Position numbers and translations under genes: made by a program
In this document: in pieces, positions 57,562-64,000 of the stretch
Layout: every line of letters begins with the position of its first letter
Numbering within the stretch: the first letter of the stretch is position 1
Assembly (NCBI GenBank): GCA_963839515.1
Contig: CAWIVN010000023.1
Span: 62,001-126,000 of the forward strand
Direction of reading: 5' to 3'
DNA: 64,000 bases
From: Fredericiella sp963839515
GTDB taxonomy: Bacteria; Chloroflexota; Anaerolineae; Caldilineales; Caldilineaceae
The notes under the pieces: model-generated
Databases searched by the model: none
Told to the model about the DNA's origin: nothing
Seen by the model: the letters and a program-made list of their open reading frames with translations, nothing else

Positions 57562-59001
57562 ATGCCTGATTGCCATTATGCAAACTTTGACATCGCCGTC
57601 TACGGCCAGGTGGCACCATATCTGGTGCATGCTCTTTACGCCGGCCACAGTGCTGAGGGTGAACTGGTCGTCGATCGCCATCAGGGCAATTGGGAGCAGC
57701 GGCTGGCCCGGCTCAGTGTGGCCCGGCAGCCTCCAGGCCGCGCGTACTTAGAGGAGACAGGGTCGCTCTTATATGCTGCACTGTGGCGCGATCAGGTGCG
57801 CGATCTGTGGCTGCGCGCACGCGGGGACCTGGAGAACGGCGTGATCGCGGGTCTGCGAGTGCGCCTGAGCCTTTCGCCGCCGGCTGTCGCCTCCTTACCT
57901 TGGGAAGCCCTTTACGATTCAGATCGCAGCGCGGTATTTGCCGCCGGTGCTTCCGTAACCCTGGTGCGTGTCGTCAACCTGCTGCGCTATGTAGGGACCC
58001 CCCGCACGCTCGCAGCGCGCCTGCCGCTACGTATTATGGCTGCAATCCCCGACGACCCGAGTGGGCAGGTAGATAGCGCGGCGGAGTGGGAGCGCCTGCA
58101 GGCGGCGCTGGCTTCCCTACAGCCGGGTGGCGTGCGCCTTTCGCACCTCGGCGGCCGGCTGGGCGTTTGGGACCTGCGCCGTCGCCTAGAACAAGAGCAG
58201 CCTGACGTGCTGCACATCGTCACCCATGGCCGCCCCGACGGCATTCTACTATGGCAGGAAGACGAGCCTCAGCTTGTGCCGGTGGCAGCGCTGCGCGTGG
58301 CGCTCGACGGAGCCAACTCGCTGCGGCTGCTGCTGCTGGCAGCTTGCGCCACTGGCCAGACTGTCGATCCGTCACCACTTGCCAGTTTCGGTGCCCAGCT
58401 CTTACAGACAGGTGTCCCCGCCGTAATTGCCATGCAGTTCGACGTGCAGGTCGATGCCGCTGCTGCCTTCAGCGAGCAGTTCTACCGACAGCTCGTGGCC
58501 GGGCGCTGTGCAGGGCAGGTGGATGTCGCCGTCAATTATGGCCGCAGCGCCCTCTATGTGCACGATGCCGATAGCTTTGCGTACGGTGCACCGGTGCTTT
58601 GGCTCAACGCCAGTGACGGCCGCATCTTTACCTCCGACCGGCCTTTTGTCTTGCGTGCGCCGGCCCTCCAGTATTCACCCAGCGCGATACCAGCCATGTC
58701 AGACGCGGAGATCGCCCGCTTACTCGACGAACTGGCCGGGTTTGAGGCCTGGCTGGCAGCGGTGACCCAGTTCGAACGGTCGGCCATTCCCGCGGCCTTG
58801 CGCAGTATCGAAACGCGGCGTCAAGAGCACCTACAGTCTGTGCGTGACTTGTTGGGCTTGATTAGCGCGGAGCCAGATCCTGCCGCGCGTGCCCGCAGCT
58901 TCGCCCTGCGGCGCGCCGTGGTCGGCACAGAACGTGACCATGCCGAGCGGCTGACGGCCTTTCTGCTTGCCAACACGCCTGGCAGTGCCACCGCCACTTG
59001 A
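57562..59001 (+). CDS. CHAT-domain (caspase-like) protein
   Basis: This 479-residue protein has a caspase-family CHAT domain at about residues 155-350. The catalytic His is H222 in LHIVTHG and the nucleophile is C262 in LLLAACATGQ. The N-terminal 140 residues have a beta-rich, effector-like region (LRVRLSLSPPAVASLPWEAL), and the C-terminal 100 residues are helical and charged. No repeat or signalling domain is fused and no signal peptide is present. CHAT proteins are often proteases activated by partners in defence and programmed cell death; here the neighbours include a transglutaminase-like and a metzincin gene. No ribosome site precedes the ATG. Confidence 0.88.
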   Translation: MPDCHYANFDIAVYGQVAPYLVHALYAGHSAEGELVVDRHQGNWEQRLARLSVARQPPGRAYLEETGSLLYAALWRDQVRDLWLRARGDLENGVIAGLRVRLSLSPPAVASLPWEALYDSDRSAVFAAGASVTLVRVVNLLRYVGTPRTLAARLPLRIMAAIPDDPSGQVDSAAEWERLQAALASLQPGGVRLSHLGGRLGVWDLRRRLEQEQPDVLHIVTHGRPDGILLWQEDEPQLVPVAALRVALDGANSLRLLLLAACATGQTVDPSPLASFGAQLLQTGVPAVIAMQFDVQVDAAAAFSEQFYRQLVAGRCAGQVDVAVNYGRSALYVHDADSFAYGAPVLWLNASDGRIFTSDRPFVLRAPALQYSPSAIPAMSDAEIARLLDELAGFEAWLAAVTQFERSAIPAALRSIETRRQEHLQSVRDLLGLISAEPDPAARARSFALRRAVVGTERDHAERLTAFLLANTPGSATAT

Positions 59002-61874
59002 TCCTCGTCGTGTCTCGTCTTCGGTGGTCCGTCTCGGGGCGGCAAGGTCTGGCGTTGCTGCGGCTTGTATTGCTCTACTGCATTCTTTGCTGTGTGCTGC
59101 TGGCAGGTGGCCTGCTATTTCGTACATTGCAAGCAGAGGGCTGGCTGCTGCCTGGCAAGGTGCATGCCACCGGTCTGCCTTTTGCCGGCATTAACGTCGA
59201 CACGGGGGCCGCGGCCGCTGACCAACGCCAGACAACGCTAGCTGCGTTGCGCTCTGACGGCTTTGAGTGGGTGCGGCTGCGTTTTGATTGGGCTGCCCTC
59301 GAACCGCAGCCCGGCGCCTATGACTGGTCAGCAGCCGACAGCTGGATCAGCGATACCATCGCCGCCGGGTTGGTTCCTCTGGTTGTGCTCGACGGCAGCC
59401 CTGCCTGGGCGCGTGCCGAGCAGGACCGTGTACCCAACGACAATCCGCTAGCACCGCCTGCCAACCCACTGGACATGGCGGAATTTGCTGCTGCGTTTGC
59501 AGGCCGCTATGCAAGCGACGTGCGCTACTACCAAGTATGGGACGAACCAAACATCGCTCCGCACTGGGGCAATCGCTGGATTGAGCCGGTGGCCTATGCC
59601 CAACTACTCAAGGCAGTTGCACCTGCCATCCGAGCCGCCGACCCCGATGCCATTATCGCCACCGCAGCGCTGGCTCCCACCGGCGACCGCGGCCATACGG
59701 CTGTCGACGAGGTCTACTTTTTGCAGCGTATGGTGGCAGCCGGGGTAGCCGACTACTTTGACGCCATTGCCATCCAGCCATTTGGCTTCGGCCACGCGCC
59801 CGATAACCCGCGCCAGTCCTTGGCCGTGCTTGATTACCAGCGGGCAGCCTTCATCCGCCGCGAATTGGCGGCGATAGGTCTGGCAGACAAGGCGTTGTGG
59901 GGGGTGCGCTTTGGTTGGAACCGCGAACCCAATGGAATATGGGGCGCAGTGACGCCGCAGACTCAGGCTGACTACAGCGCCGATGCATTGAACCTGGCAT
60001 GGAGCCGTTGGCCCTGGTTGGAGGCGCTGGGCTGGGTAGTAGATCGTCCCCCTGCTACGGCGGCCGACCCACGTTGGGGATTTGCGCTGTCTGAGCAGGA
60101 CGGCGCGCCTGCACCCGTATCCTTAGCGCTGCGGGAATGGCTGGCTTCCGCGCTCTCGTCAGCACGCCCTTCAACGACGGCAACCCAGGCAGCGCCGTCA
60201 TGCAGACCGCTGCCACTGTGTCTGCCCGTGCCGACGTGGGGATCCTTGCTCCTGCTGGGCGGTGGCGTAGCTGTGGTGGTGTGGCGCAGCCTGGCAGCTG
60301 CCAGGCTGCTGCCGTGGGCACAGTGGCTCGCCGGTTGGCGACGCCTGCCGTGGTTTCTTCAAGCTGCCGGTTGGGCAGGGCTGCTCCTGCTTTACTACTT
60401 TGCCGTGTGGCCGCCACTGATAGGGCTGTGCTGGCTGTTGTGGACGCTGCTCTGCCTGGCCCAGCCCAGAGTTGGCCTGGCAGTGGCAGCCGTATTGCTG
60501 CCATTCTACTTTCAGCACAAGGACCTGCACCTGGTCGATAGTGTGTTTGCCGTGCCACCGGCCACGGCTGCCGTCGCCTGCCTGCTGCCTGCCGTCATCG
60601 TGCGCGCCAGGCGCCGCCGGGATTGGTTCACGACCGCCGATGCCGTCGCCGTCGCCTTTCTCGGCATCGGCCTGCTCTCTGCCGCCGGGGCCTGGCAATG
60701 GCTCGCCTATTGGCAAGGCCTGCTCGACCTCGTGCTACTTCCCGTCGCCCTCTGGTTTGCCCTGCGCATCCTTGACGATGCACCCTTTACTGGAACGCTT
60801 CCAGGAAGCGCTCCAGTAAAGGGTGCCTATGTTGTGGGGTTGGCGTTGTTTGCCGGGGGTGTGTTGACGGCGATGTGGGGGTTGATGGTGTGGTTTGGTG
60901 GGCAGGGCGTAGAGGTGGATGGGGTGCGCCGCCTAGTTGGGCCGCATTTCTCGCCGAATCATACGGCATTGTATTTGGTGCGCACGCTTTTCCTGGGGAT
61001 TGGTCTCGCTGCCGCCTGCTATGGTCGAGCGGGCACGTGGGCGTGCCGGCCCGCACGTAGGCGTGCGGACTGGACGGGCGCTGTGGTGGAGGGGGGCGCT
61101 GTGTCGAGGACACGAGATGTGTTGGAGGCGGGCGGTGTGTTGAAGGCGGGCGTTGTGGCAGGGGTGGATGTTGTGCCGGGGACGAGGATGGCGCGGTTGG
61201 TGGGGGCTTGGTTGTGGGCGGCCTCTGTGCTGGTGCTGCTGGCACTTGTGTTAACCGGTTCACGCGGCGCTCTTTTGTTGGGTATACCGGCCGGTACGCT
61301 TGTGCTGGCCTGGGCGGCGCTGCGCGAGCGTCCAGGGATTCTGCGCCGCCTGGCTGCCCACTCAGCTACACGCTGGGTACTGCTCGGAGGACTGCTGCTA
61401 GCCGCCGTCGCCGTTCTGTTGTTGTGGGAGCGTCTGTTCAACCAGCAGACGCTCAACCTGCGCATCGACCTGTGGGAGGGTTCACTGCGTCTCTGGCGTG
61501 ACCATCTGCTGCTGGGTGTAGGCCCCGGTGGCTTTTTCTGGACATACCCGACTTATCTGCTCCTGGGCGCCAGTATCGAGCCAAACCAACTCCATCCCCA
61601 CAATATCTGGCTCGAAGTTGCCACGACCTGGGGGCTGCTTGGCTTTGCCTGGCTCGGCCTGCTGCTCTGGTTTGTTGCAGGCGCACTCCACCGGCGCAGG
61701 GCGAGCCAGGCACCGGTGGAGTGGTTCAGCGTCGGTCTTGTTGCCGCCCTGCTTGCCGCGACCGCCCACGCGCAGGTGGACGCCTTCTTCCTGCTGCCGG
61801 ACCTGGCCGGTTGGAACGCGTTGGCGTTGGCCCTGCTGGTGAGCCGATGGAAACACTGTTACTCGGCCGGATAA
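58998..61874 (+). CDS. Glycoside-hydrolase-like / O-antigen-ligase fusion membrane protein
   Basis: This 958-residue protein has two halves. After an N-terminal signal anchor (residues about 18-42), residues 60-390 look like a (beta/alpha)8 glycosidase of the GH39/GH5 clan, with the acid/base glutamate E183 in YYQVWDEPNIAPHWG. Residues about 415-950 have ten or more membrane helices and the Wzy/O-antigen-ligase region (GVGPGGFFWTYPTY, NQLHPHNIWLEVATTWGLLG). It would join or trim surface glycans outside the cell. The TTG start overlaps the CHAT stop (TTGA), so the two are translationally coupled. A 45-base palindrome and a stretch of different base use lie inside it (60782-61240). Confidence 0.82.
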   Translation: MILVVSRLRWSVSGRQGLALLRLVLLYCILCCVLLAGGLLFRTLQAEGWLLPGKVHATGLPFAGINVDTGAAAADQRQTTLAALRSDGFEWVRLRFDWAALEPQPGAYDWSAADSWISDTIAAGLVPLVVLDGSPAWARAEQDRVPNDNPLAPPANPLDMAEFAAAFAGRYASDVRYYQVWDEPNIAPHWGNRWIEPVAYAQLLKAVAPAIRAADPDAIIATAALAPTGDRGHTAVDEVYFLQRMVAAGVADYFDAIAIQPFGFGHAPDNPRQSLAVLDYQRAAFIRRELAAIGLADKALWGVRFGWNREPNGIWGAVTPQTQADYSADALNLAWSRWPWLEALGWVVDRPPATAADPRWGFALSEQDGAPAPVSLALREWLASALSSARPSTTATQAAPSCRPLPLCLPVPTWGSLLLLGGGVAVVVWRSLAAARLLPWAQWLAGWRRLPWFLQAAGWAGLLLLYYFAVWPPLIGLCWLLWTLLCLAQPRVGLAVAAVLLPFYFQHKDLHLVDSVFAVPPATAAVACLLPAVIVRARRRRDWFTTADAVAVAFLGIGLLSAAGAWQWLAYWQGLLDLVLLPVALWFALRILDDAPFTGTLPGSAPVKGAYVVGLALFAGGVLTAMWGLMVWFGGQGVEVDGVRRLVGPHFSPNHTALYLVRTLFLGIGLAAACYGRAGTWACRPARRRADWTGAVVEGGAVSRTRDVLEAGGVLKAGVVAGVDVVPGTRMARLVGAWLWAASVLVLLALVLTGSRGALLLGIPAGTLVLAWAALRERPGILRRLAAHSATRWVLLGGLLLAAVAVLLLWERLFNQQTLNLRIDLWEGSLRLWRDHLLLGVGPGGFFWTYPTYLLLGASIEPNQLHPHNIWLEVATTWGLLGFAWLGLLLWFVAGALHRRRASQAPVEWFSVGLVAALLAATAHAQVDAFFLLPDLAGWNALALALLVSRWKHCYSAG
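60782..60826 (+). repeat. 45-base near-perfect palindrome inside the glycosidase/ligase gene
   Basis: CACCCTTTACTGGA at 60782-60795 pairs perfectly with TCCAGTAAAGGGTG at 60813-60826. Inside, CGCTTCC and GGAAGCG also pair with a one-base loop and one A-C mismatch between the two stems. It is translated in frame (about residues 595-609) between two membrane helices. It looks like an inserted REP-type palindrome; only one copy was found in the window. Confidence 0.7.
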
Positions 61875-63100
61875 ATCCCTTGTGTTCCACGCAGTTCGCG
61901 CAGCGGCCAGCGGTAGAACCAGCGTTCGTTGCCGGTGTCCTTGCGCTGCTTCTCCATCACCTGTGCCAGCGTCGTGCCAAACTGTGCTGCCTCTTCAAAC
62001 GTGCGCGTGTCGAGCTTGGTCGTGTCCAGATAGCGCCATTGGTTGCTTTCGGGCGCTGTTTCCCAGCCGACGATAACGTGTGTCGGCAGCACGACGATCG
62101 CCGGGTTGAGCGACAGTGCCTCCAGGATCGAGGCAAACAATACCGTGCCGTCAACGCAGTTGGCTTGCTTGTCCTCCAAGCTCTCGCGTGGCAATCGCAG
62201 CCGTTGGCTCCTCTCGCCTGTGTTCGGGTTGAATGTGTTGAGAGAGTTGACGTATACGATGCCGGCCACGCTCTTGAGCGCTTCAAACGCAGCTTTTACC
62301 TGTGCGTCTACATCGGCGTTGTCCTGGTAGCCCAGCAAGCGTGTTGCCGCGTGCTTATCCGCCACCTGGCGTAGAAACTTCATGATGCTGGGGTGGTTGG
62401 GGGTGACAAAGGCTCCGAGGTAGCGCGACATGTCCTTCCACTCGCCGCTTGCCGGGTCGTACGTTGCCAGTGGCGCCGTGGTGCGTGCCAGCAGCCATAT
62501 AGGCATGCTTTTGTGCACCTCGACCTTGCCCGTGTCCAGGTCCTCTGCCAGCACGTTAAGGCTTGCCCGCGTCAATTCGCTAATGGAGCGTACCTTGTCT
62601 AGGAGCAGCGTCGGCTGTTGCGTCACGACGGGCGGGGGTGCAGCATTGCGTCGCACCTCGATCGTGTCCACGGCCTGGGCCGAGTAGCCTTCGATATACG
62701 ACGTAATGCGCACACGTTTGAAAGCTGCCGTCGTCGTTACAGTGCATTTCAGGAGCGGATGTTCCTCGGCGTCAAGCAGGTGGTAGAACGCGGTCGGCAC
62801 GCTCGCCATCAGCGGTTCGACGACCACATTCAACCCGGTCGTGGCCAGGCTGCGCGTGCGCGTCACCTCGCCGCTGCCGGTCAGTACTTCGGCGGTGACC
62901 CCCGCTTGTTTTTTTGCTCCCGCCAGTTCTTGTTCTGCTGCACCGGCCTTGGCCTGCGCAGCCGCCAACTTCTCCGCTAATTCTTGCGCTGCGCCGGCAT
63001 CGTCGGCATTAGCCAACTGCCGTTCGATGCCGTGCACGATCTGCTGCAGGTCGTAAACCTGGCGGCGCAGTCCCTCAACCCCAGTTGTGTTGTCAGGCAT
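61859..63100 (-). CDS. Coiled-coil protein with transglutaminase-like cysteine domain
   Basis: This 413-residue protein begins with a coiled coil (residues about 8-67, Ala/Glu/Lys-rich heptads). A beta-rich segment (about 70-155) follows, and the C-terminal half holds a transglutaminase-like domain. The probable triad is C315 (KQANCVDGTVLFASILEAL), H341 (LPTHVIVGWE) and D359 (YLDTTKL). Such domains act as cysteine proteases or amide-transferring enzymes. There is no signal peptide. It follows the metzincin gene by 21 bases, in one transcript, and converges with the ligase fusion, overlapping it by 16 bases. The role is unknown. Confidence 0.75.
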   Translation of the reverse strand: MPDNTTGVEGLRRQVYDLQQIVHGIERQLANADDAGAAQELAEKLAAAQAKAGAAEQELAGAKKQAGVTAEVLTGSGEVTRTRSLATTGLNVVVEPLMASVPTAFYHLLDAEEHPLLKCTVTTTAAFKRVRITSYIEGYSAQAVDTIEVRRNAAPPPVVTQQPTLLLDKVRSISELTRASLNVLAEDLDTGKVEVHKSMPIWLLARTTAPLATYDPASGEWKDMSRYLGAFVTPNHPSIMKFLRQVADKHAATRLLGYQDNADVDAQVKAAFEALKSVAGIVYVNSLNTFNPNTGERSQRLRLPRESLEDKQANCVDGTVLFASILEALSLNPAIVVLPTHVIVGWETAPESNQWRYLDTTKLDTRTFEEAAQFGTTLAQVMEKQRKDTGNERWFYRWPLRELRGTQGIYPAE

Positions 63101-63121
63101 GGCAAAAGCCTCCGAGCCGTA

Positions 63122-63892
63122 TCAGGCAGTCGGATACATTGTCGCGATAAATGCCTTATCCTGGTCCGAAAGCGCTTTGTTGCTCCACGGCACCTCAAAT
63201 CCGCCGAGCGTCAGCTCTTTCTGCACCGGGTAAAGCATGATCGAATACTTGTCAAACTCCGTGCCGTTGATCTCCGCTCGATCGTACTTCTTGAGCAAGT
63301 TCTCGCGCACCTGCGCTTCCGACCAGTAGTTGGGCGGACCCTCGTAGTAACGTAACACGGCGGGCTCGTTCCACGGGATGCCCTTCAATGGGTTCTGGTG
63401 TTCGTGGATGCAGCCAATGGCATGGCCAAACTCATGCAGCACCACGCGCGAATATTCGTCATCGCCGGTGGAGGGTGTCAGCCAGCCGTAGTTCATCGTC
63501 GGCTGGTTGGGCGGAATCAGCAGTGCATCGGTGCCGATATAGGACCACGATCCCGGCTGCTGGAATGAAATTCGGATCTCGGCAGTGGGTGCGTCATCAA
63601 AGGCAAAGTGAATGTTGGCATACTTGCTCCACTCTTGCGCCACGGCTGCCACCTTGGCCTTCACCTTTGGGTCGCCGTCGAGGAAACGCACGTGTAACGT
63701 ACGACCCGGCTTCCACAGCTTTTTCTTGAGCAGAGCGATAGCCCGCGCCTGAGGCGGCTGACTCATTTCTTCCGGACTGGCAAGATTGGCCGGGTTTTCC
63801 ATAATGGCGGCCAGTTGCGCCTGGTCCGTCATCTCGGGGGGCAACACTCGGTCGATGCACATCTTGATCGGTTGTTCGACAGCCTCGCTCAT
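63122..63892 (-). CDS. Metzincin (astacin-like) zinc metalloprotease without signal peptide
   Basis: This 256-residue protein has the full metzincin zinc motif HEFGHAIGCIHEH (residues 153-165) and the Met-turn YSIMLYPV (M219). The N-terminal 50 residues are acidic and hydrophilic (SEAVEQPIKMCIDRV), with no export signal and no lipobox, so the protein should stay in the cytoplasm or leave by a non-Sec route. Astacin-type enzymes are normally secreted. GGGAG lies about ten bases before the ATG at 63892. It is the first gene of a two-gene unit with the transglutaminase-like gene. Confidence 0.85.
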   Translation of the reverse strand: MSEAVEQPIKMCIDRVLPPEMTDQAQLAAIMENPANLASPEEMSQPPQARAIALLKKKLWKPGRTLHVRFLDGDPKVKAKVAAVAQEWSKYANIHFAFDDAPTAEIRISFQQPGSWSYIGTDALLIPPNQPTMNYGWLTPSTGDDEYSRVVLHEFGHAIGCIHEHQNPLKGIPWNEPAVLRYYEGPPNYWSEAQVRENLLKKYDRAEINGTEFDKYSIMLYPVQKELTLGGFEVPWSNKALSDQDKAFIATMYPTA

Positions 63893-63949
63893 CGTTCTTT
63901 CTCCCTTGCTTTGCCAAAACCGCACACAACGAACGCTACACAAAAGCAA

Positions 63950-63982
63950 CACGTGGAACGCAGCCTAAGAGCGTTCCACGTG
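63950..63982. repeat. 12-base inverted repeat upstream of the metzincin gene
   Basis: CACGTGGAACGC (63950-63961) pairs perfectly with GCGTTCCACGTG (63971-63982) around a nine-base loop. It lies 58 bases upstream of the metzincin start on the minus strand. It could be an operator, a leader hairpin, or the terminator of a gene beyond the window edge; no long T run is seen. Confidence 0.5.
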
Positions 63983-64000
63983 TGACTTCACTATTTAGCT

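Noticed and set aside
61859..63892. A secreted protease pair.
   Set aside because: Neither the metzincin nor the transglutaminase-like protein has a signal peptide or lipobox at its best start; upstream in-frame extension of the metzincin to 63952 gives a short hydrophobic but Cys/Arg-containing stretch and lacks a ribosome site.

Overview
The window reads as a stretch of a GC-rich chromosome, most likely from the Chloroflexota (Anaerolineae/Caldilineae-like). The reasons are a Thr-Pro-rich stalked surface protein, a DUF5656-like membrane protein, bacterial GlpABC, and two complex I operons. This assignment is inference, because no rRNA or other marker gene is present. No tRNA, rRNA, CRISPR array, transposase or integrase was recognised.

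Layout. (1) 1-10,150, respiratory block. A formate dehydrogenase operon encodes a catalytic subunit with an in-frame UGA (649-651) followed by a bacterial SECIS hairpin, so it is a selenoprotein; a four-cluster ferredoxin subunit and an NrfD-type membrane anchor follow. Next come a cytochrome b (b6-like) cluster without a Rieske or c-type partner, a META-domain lipoprotein, a YqhA-family protein and a ClC antiporter. A recurring palindrome-like element (CCTAG-N8-CTAGG, also readable as an FNR/CRP-type 5-4-5 site) lies upstream of fdhA (two copies), of the cytochrome b cluster and of clcA, which suggests a shared regulator. (2) 10,200-25,030, minus strand: a complete complex I operon nuoA-B-CD-EF-G-H-I-J-K-L-M-N, with NuoE and NuoF fused and NuoC and NuoD fused; nuoCD carries a one-base frameshift at a homopolymer. 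(3) 25,030-25,736: a 707-base divergent control region with several palindromes. (4) 25,737-34,181, plus strand: a second complex I operon that encodes only the membrane arm (A,H,J,K,L,M,N). It also carries a small TPR/transmembrane protein, and its NuoL has a histidine-rich insert.

(5) 34,300-44,100, envelope and housekeeping genes: a BNR-repeat surface protein, a MurE-like ligase, and a TetR regulator with a perfect sigma-70 promoter and two matching operators that also cover a small membrane-protein operon (ABA4-like plus a frameshifted gene). An APH-type kinase, PlsY, thiol peroxidase, bactofilin and PRPP synthase follow. (6) 44,233-56,560, glycerol and dihydroxyacetone metabolism: rdgB, dhaK, dhaL, glpK, a single polypeptide DhaM-HPr-Enzyme I, then glpA (frameshifted near its 3' end), glpB, glpC and a PanE-like reductase. 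Together these would phosphorylate glycerol and dihydroxyacetone and pass electrons from glycerol-3-phosphate to quinone. (7) 56,538-63,892: a DUF5656-like membrane protein, a caspase-like CHAT protein coupled to a glycosidase/O-antigen-ligase fusion, and a convergent pair encoding a coiled-coil transglutaminase-like protein and a metzincin without a signal peptide.

Functionally, electrons from formate, NADH and glycerol-3-phosphate all appear to be delivered to a quinone pool. The most unusual items are the selenoprotein FDH with its putative shared operator, the orphan second complex I membrane arm with its TPR passenger, and the CHAT / transglutaminase-like / metzincin neighbourhood.
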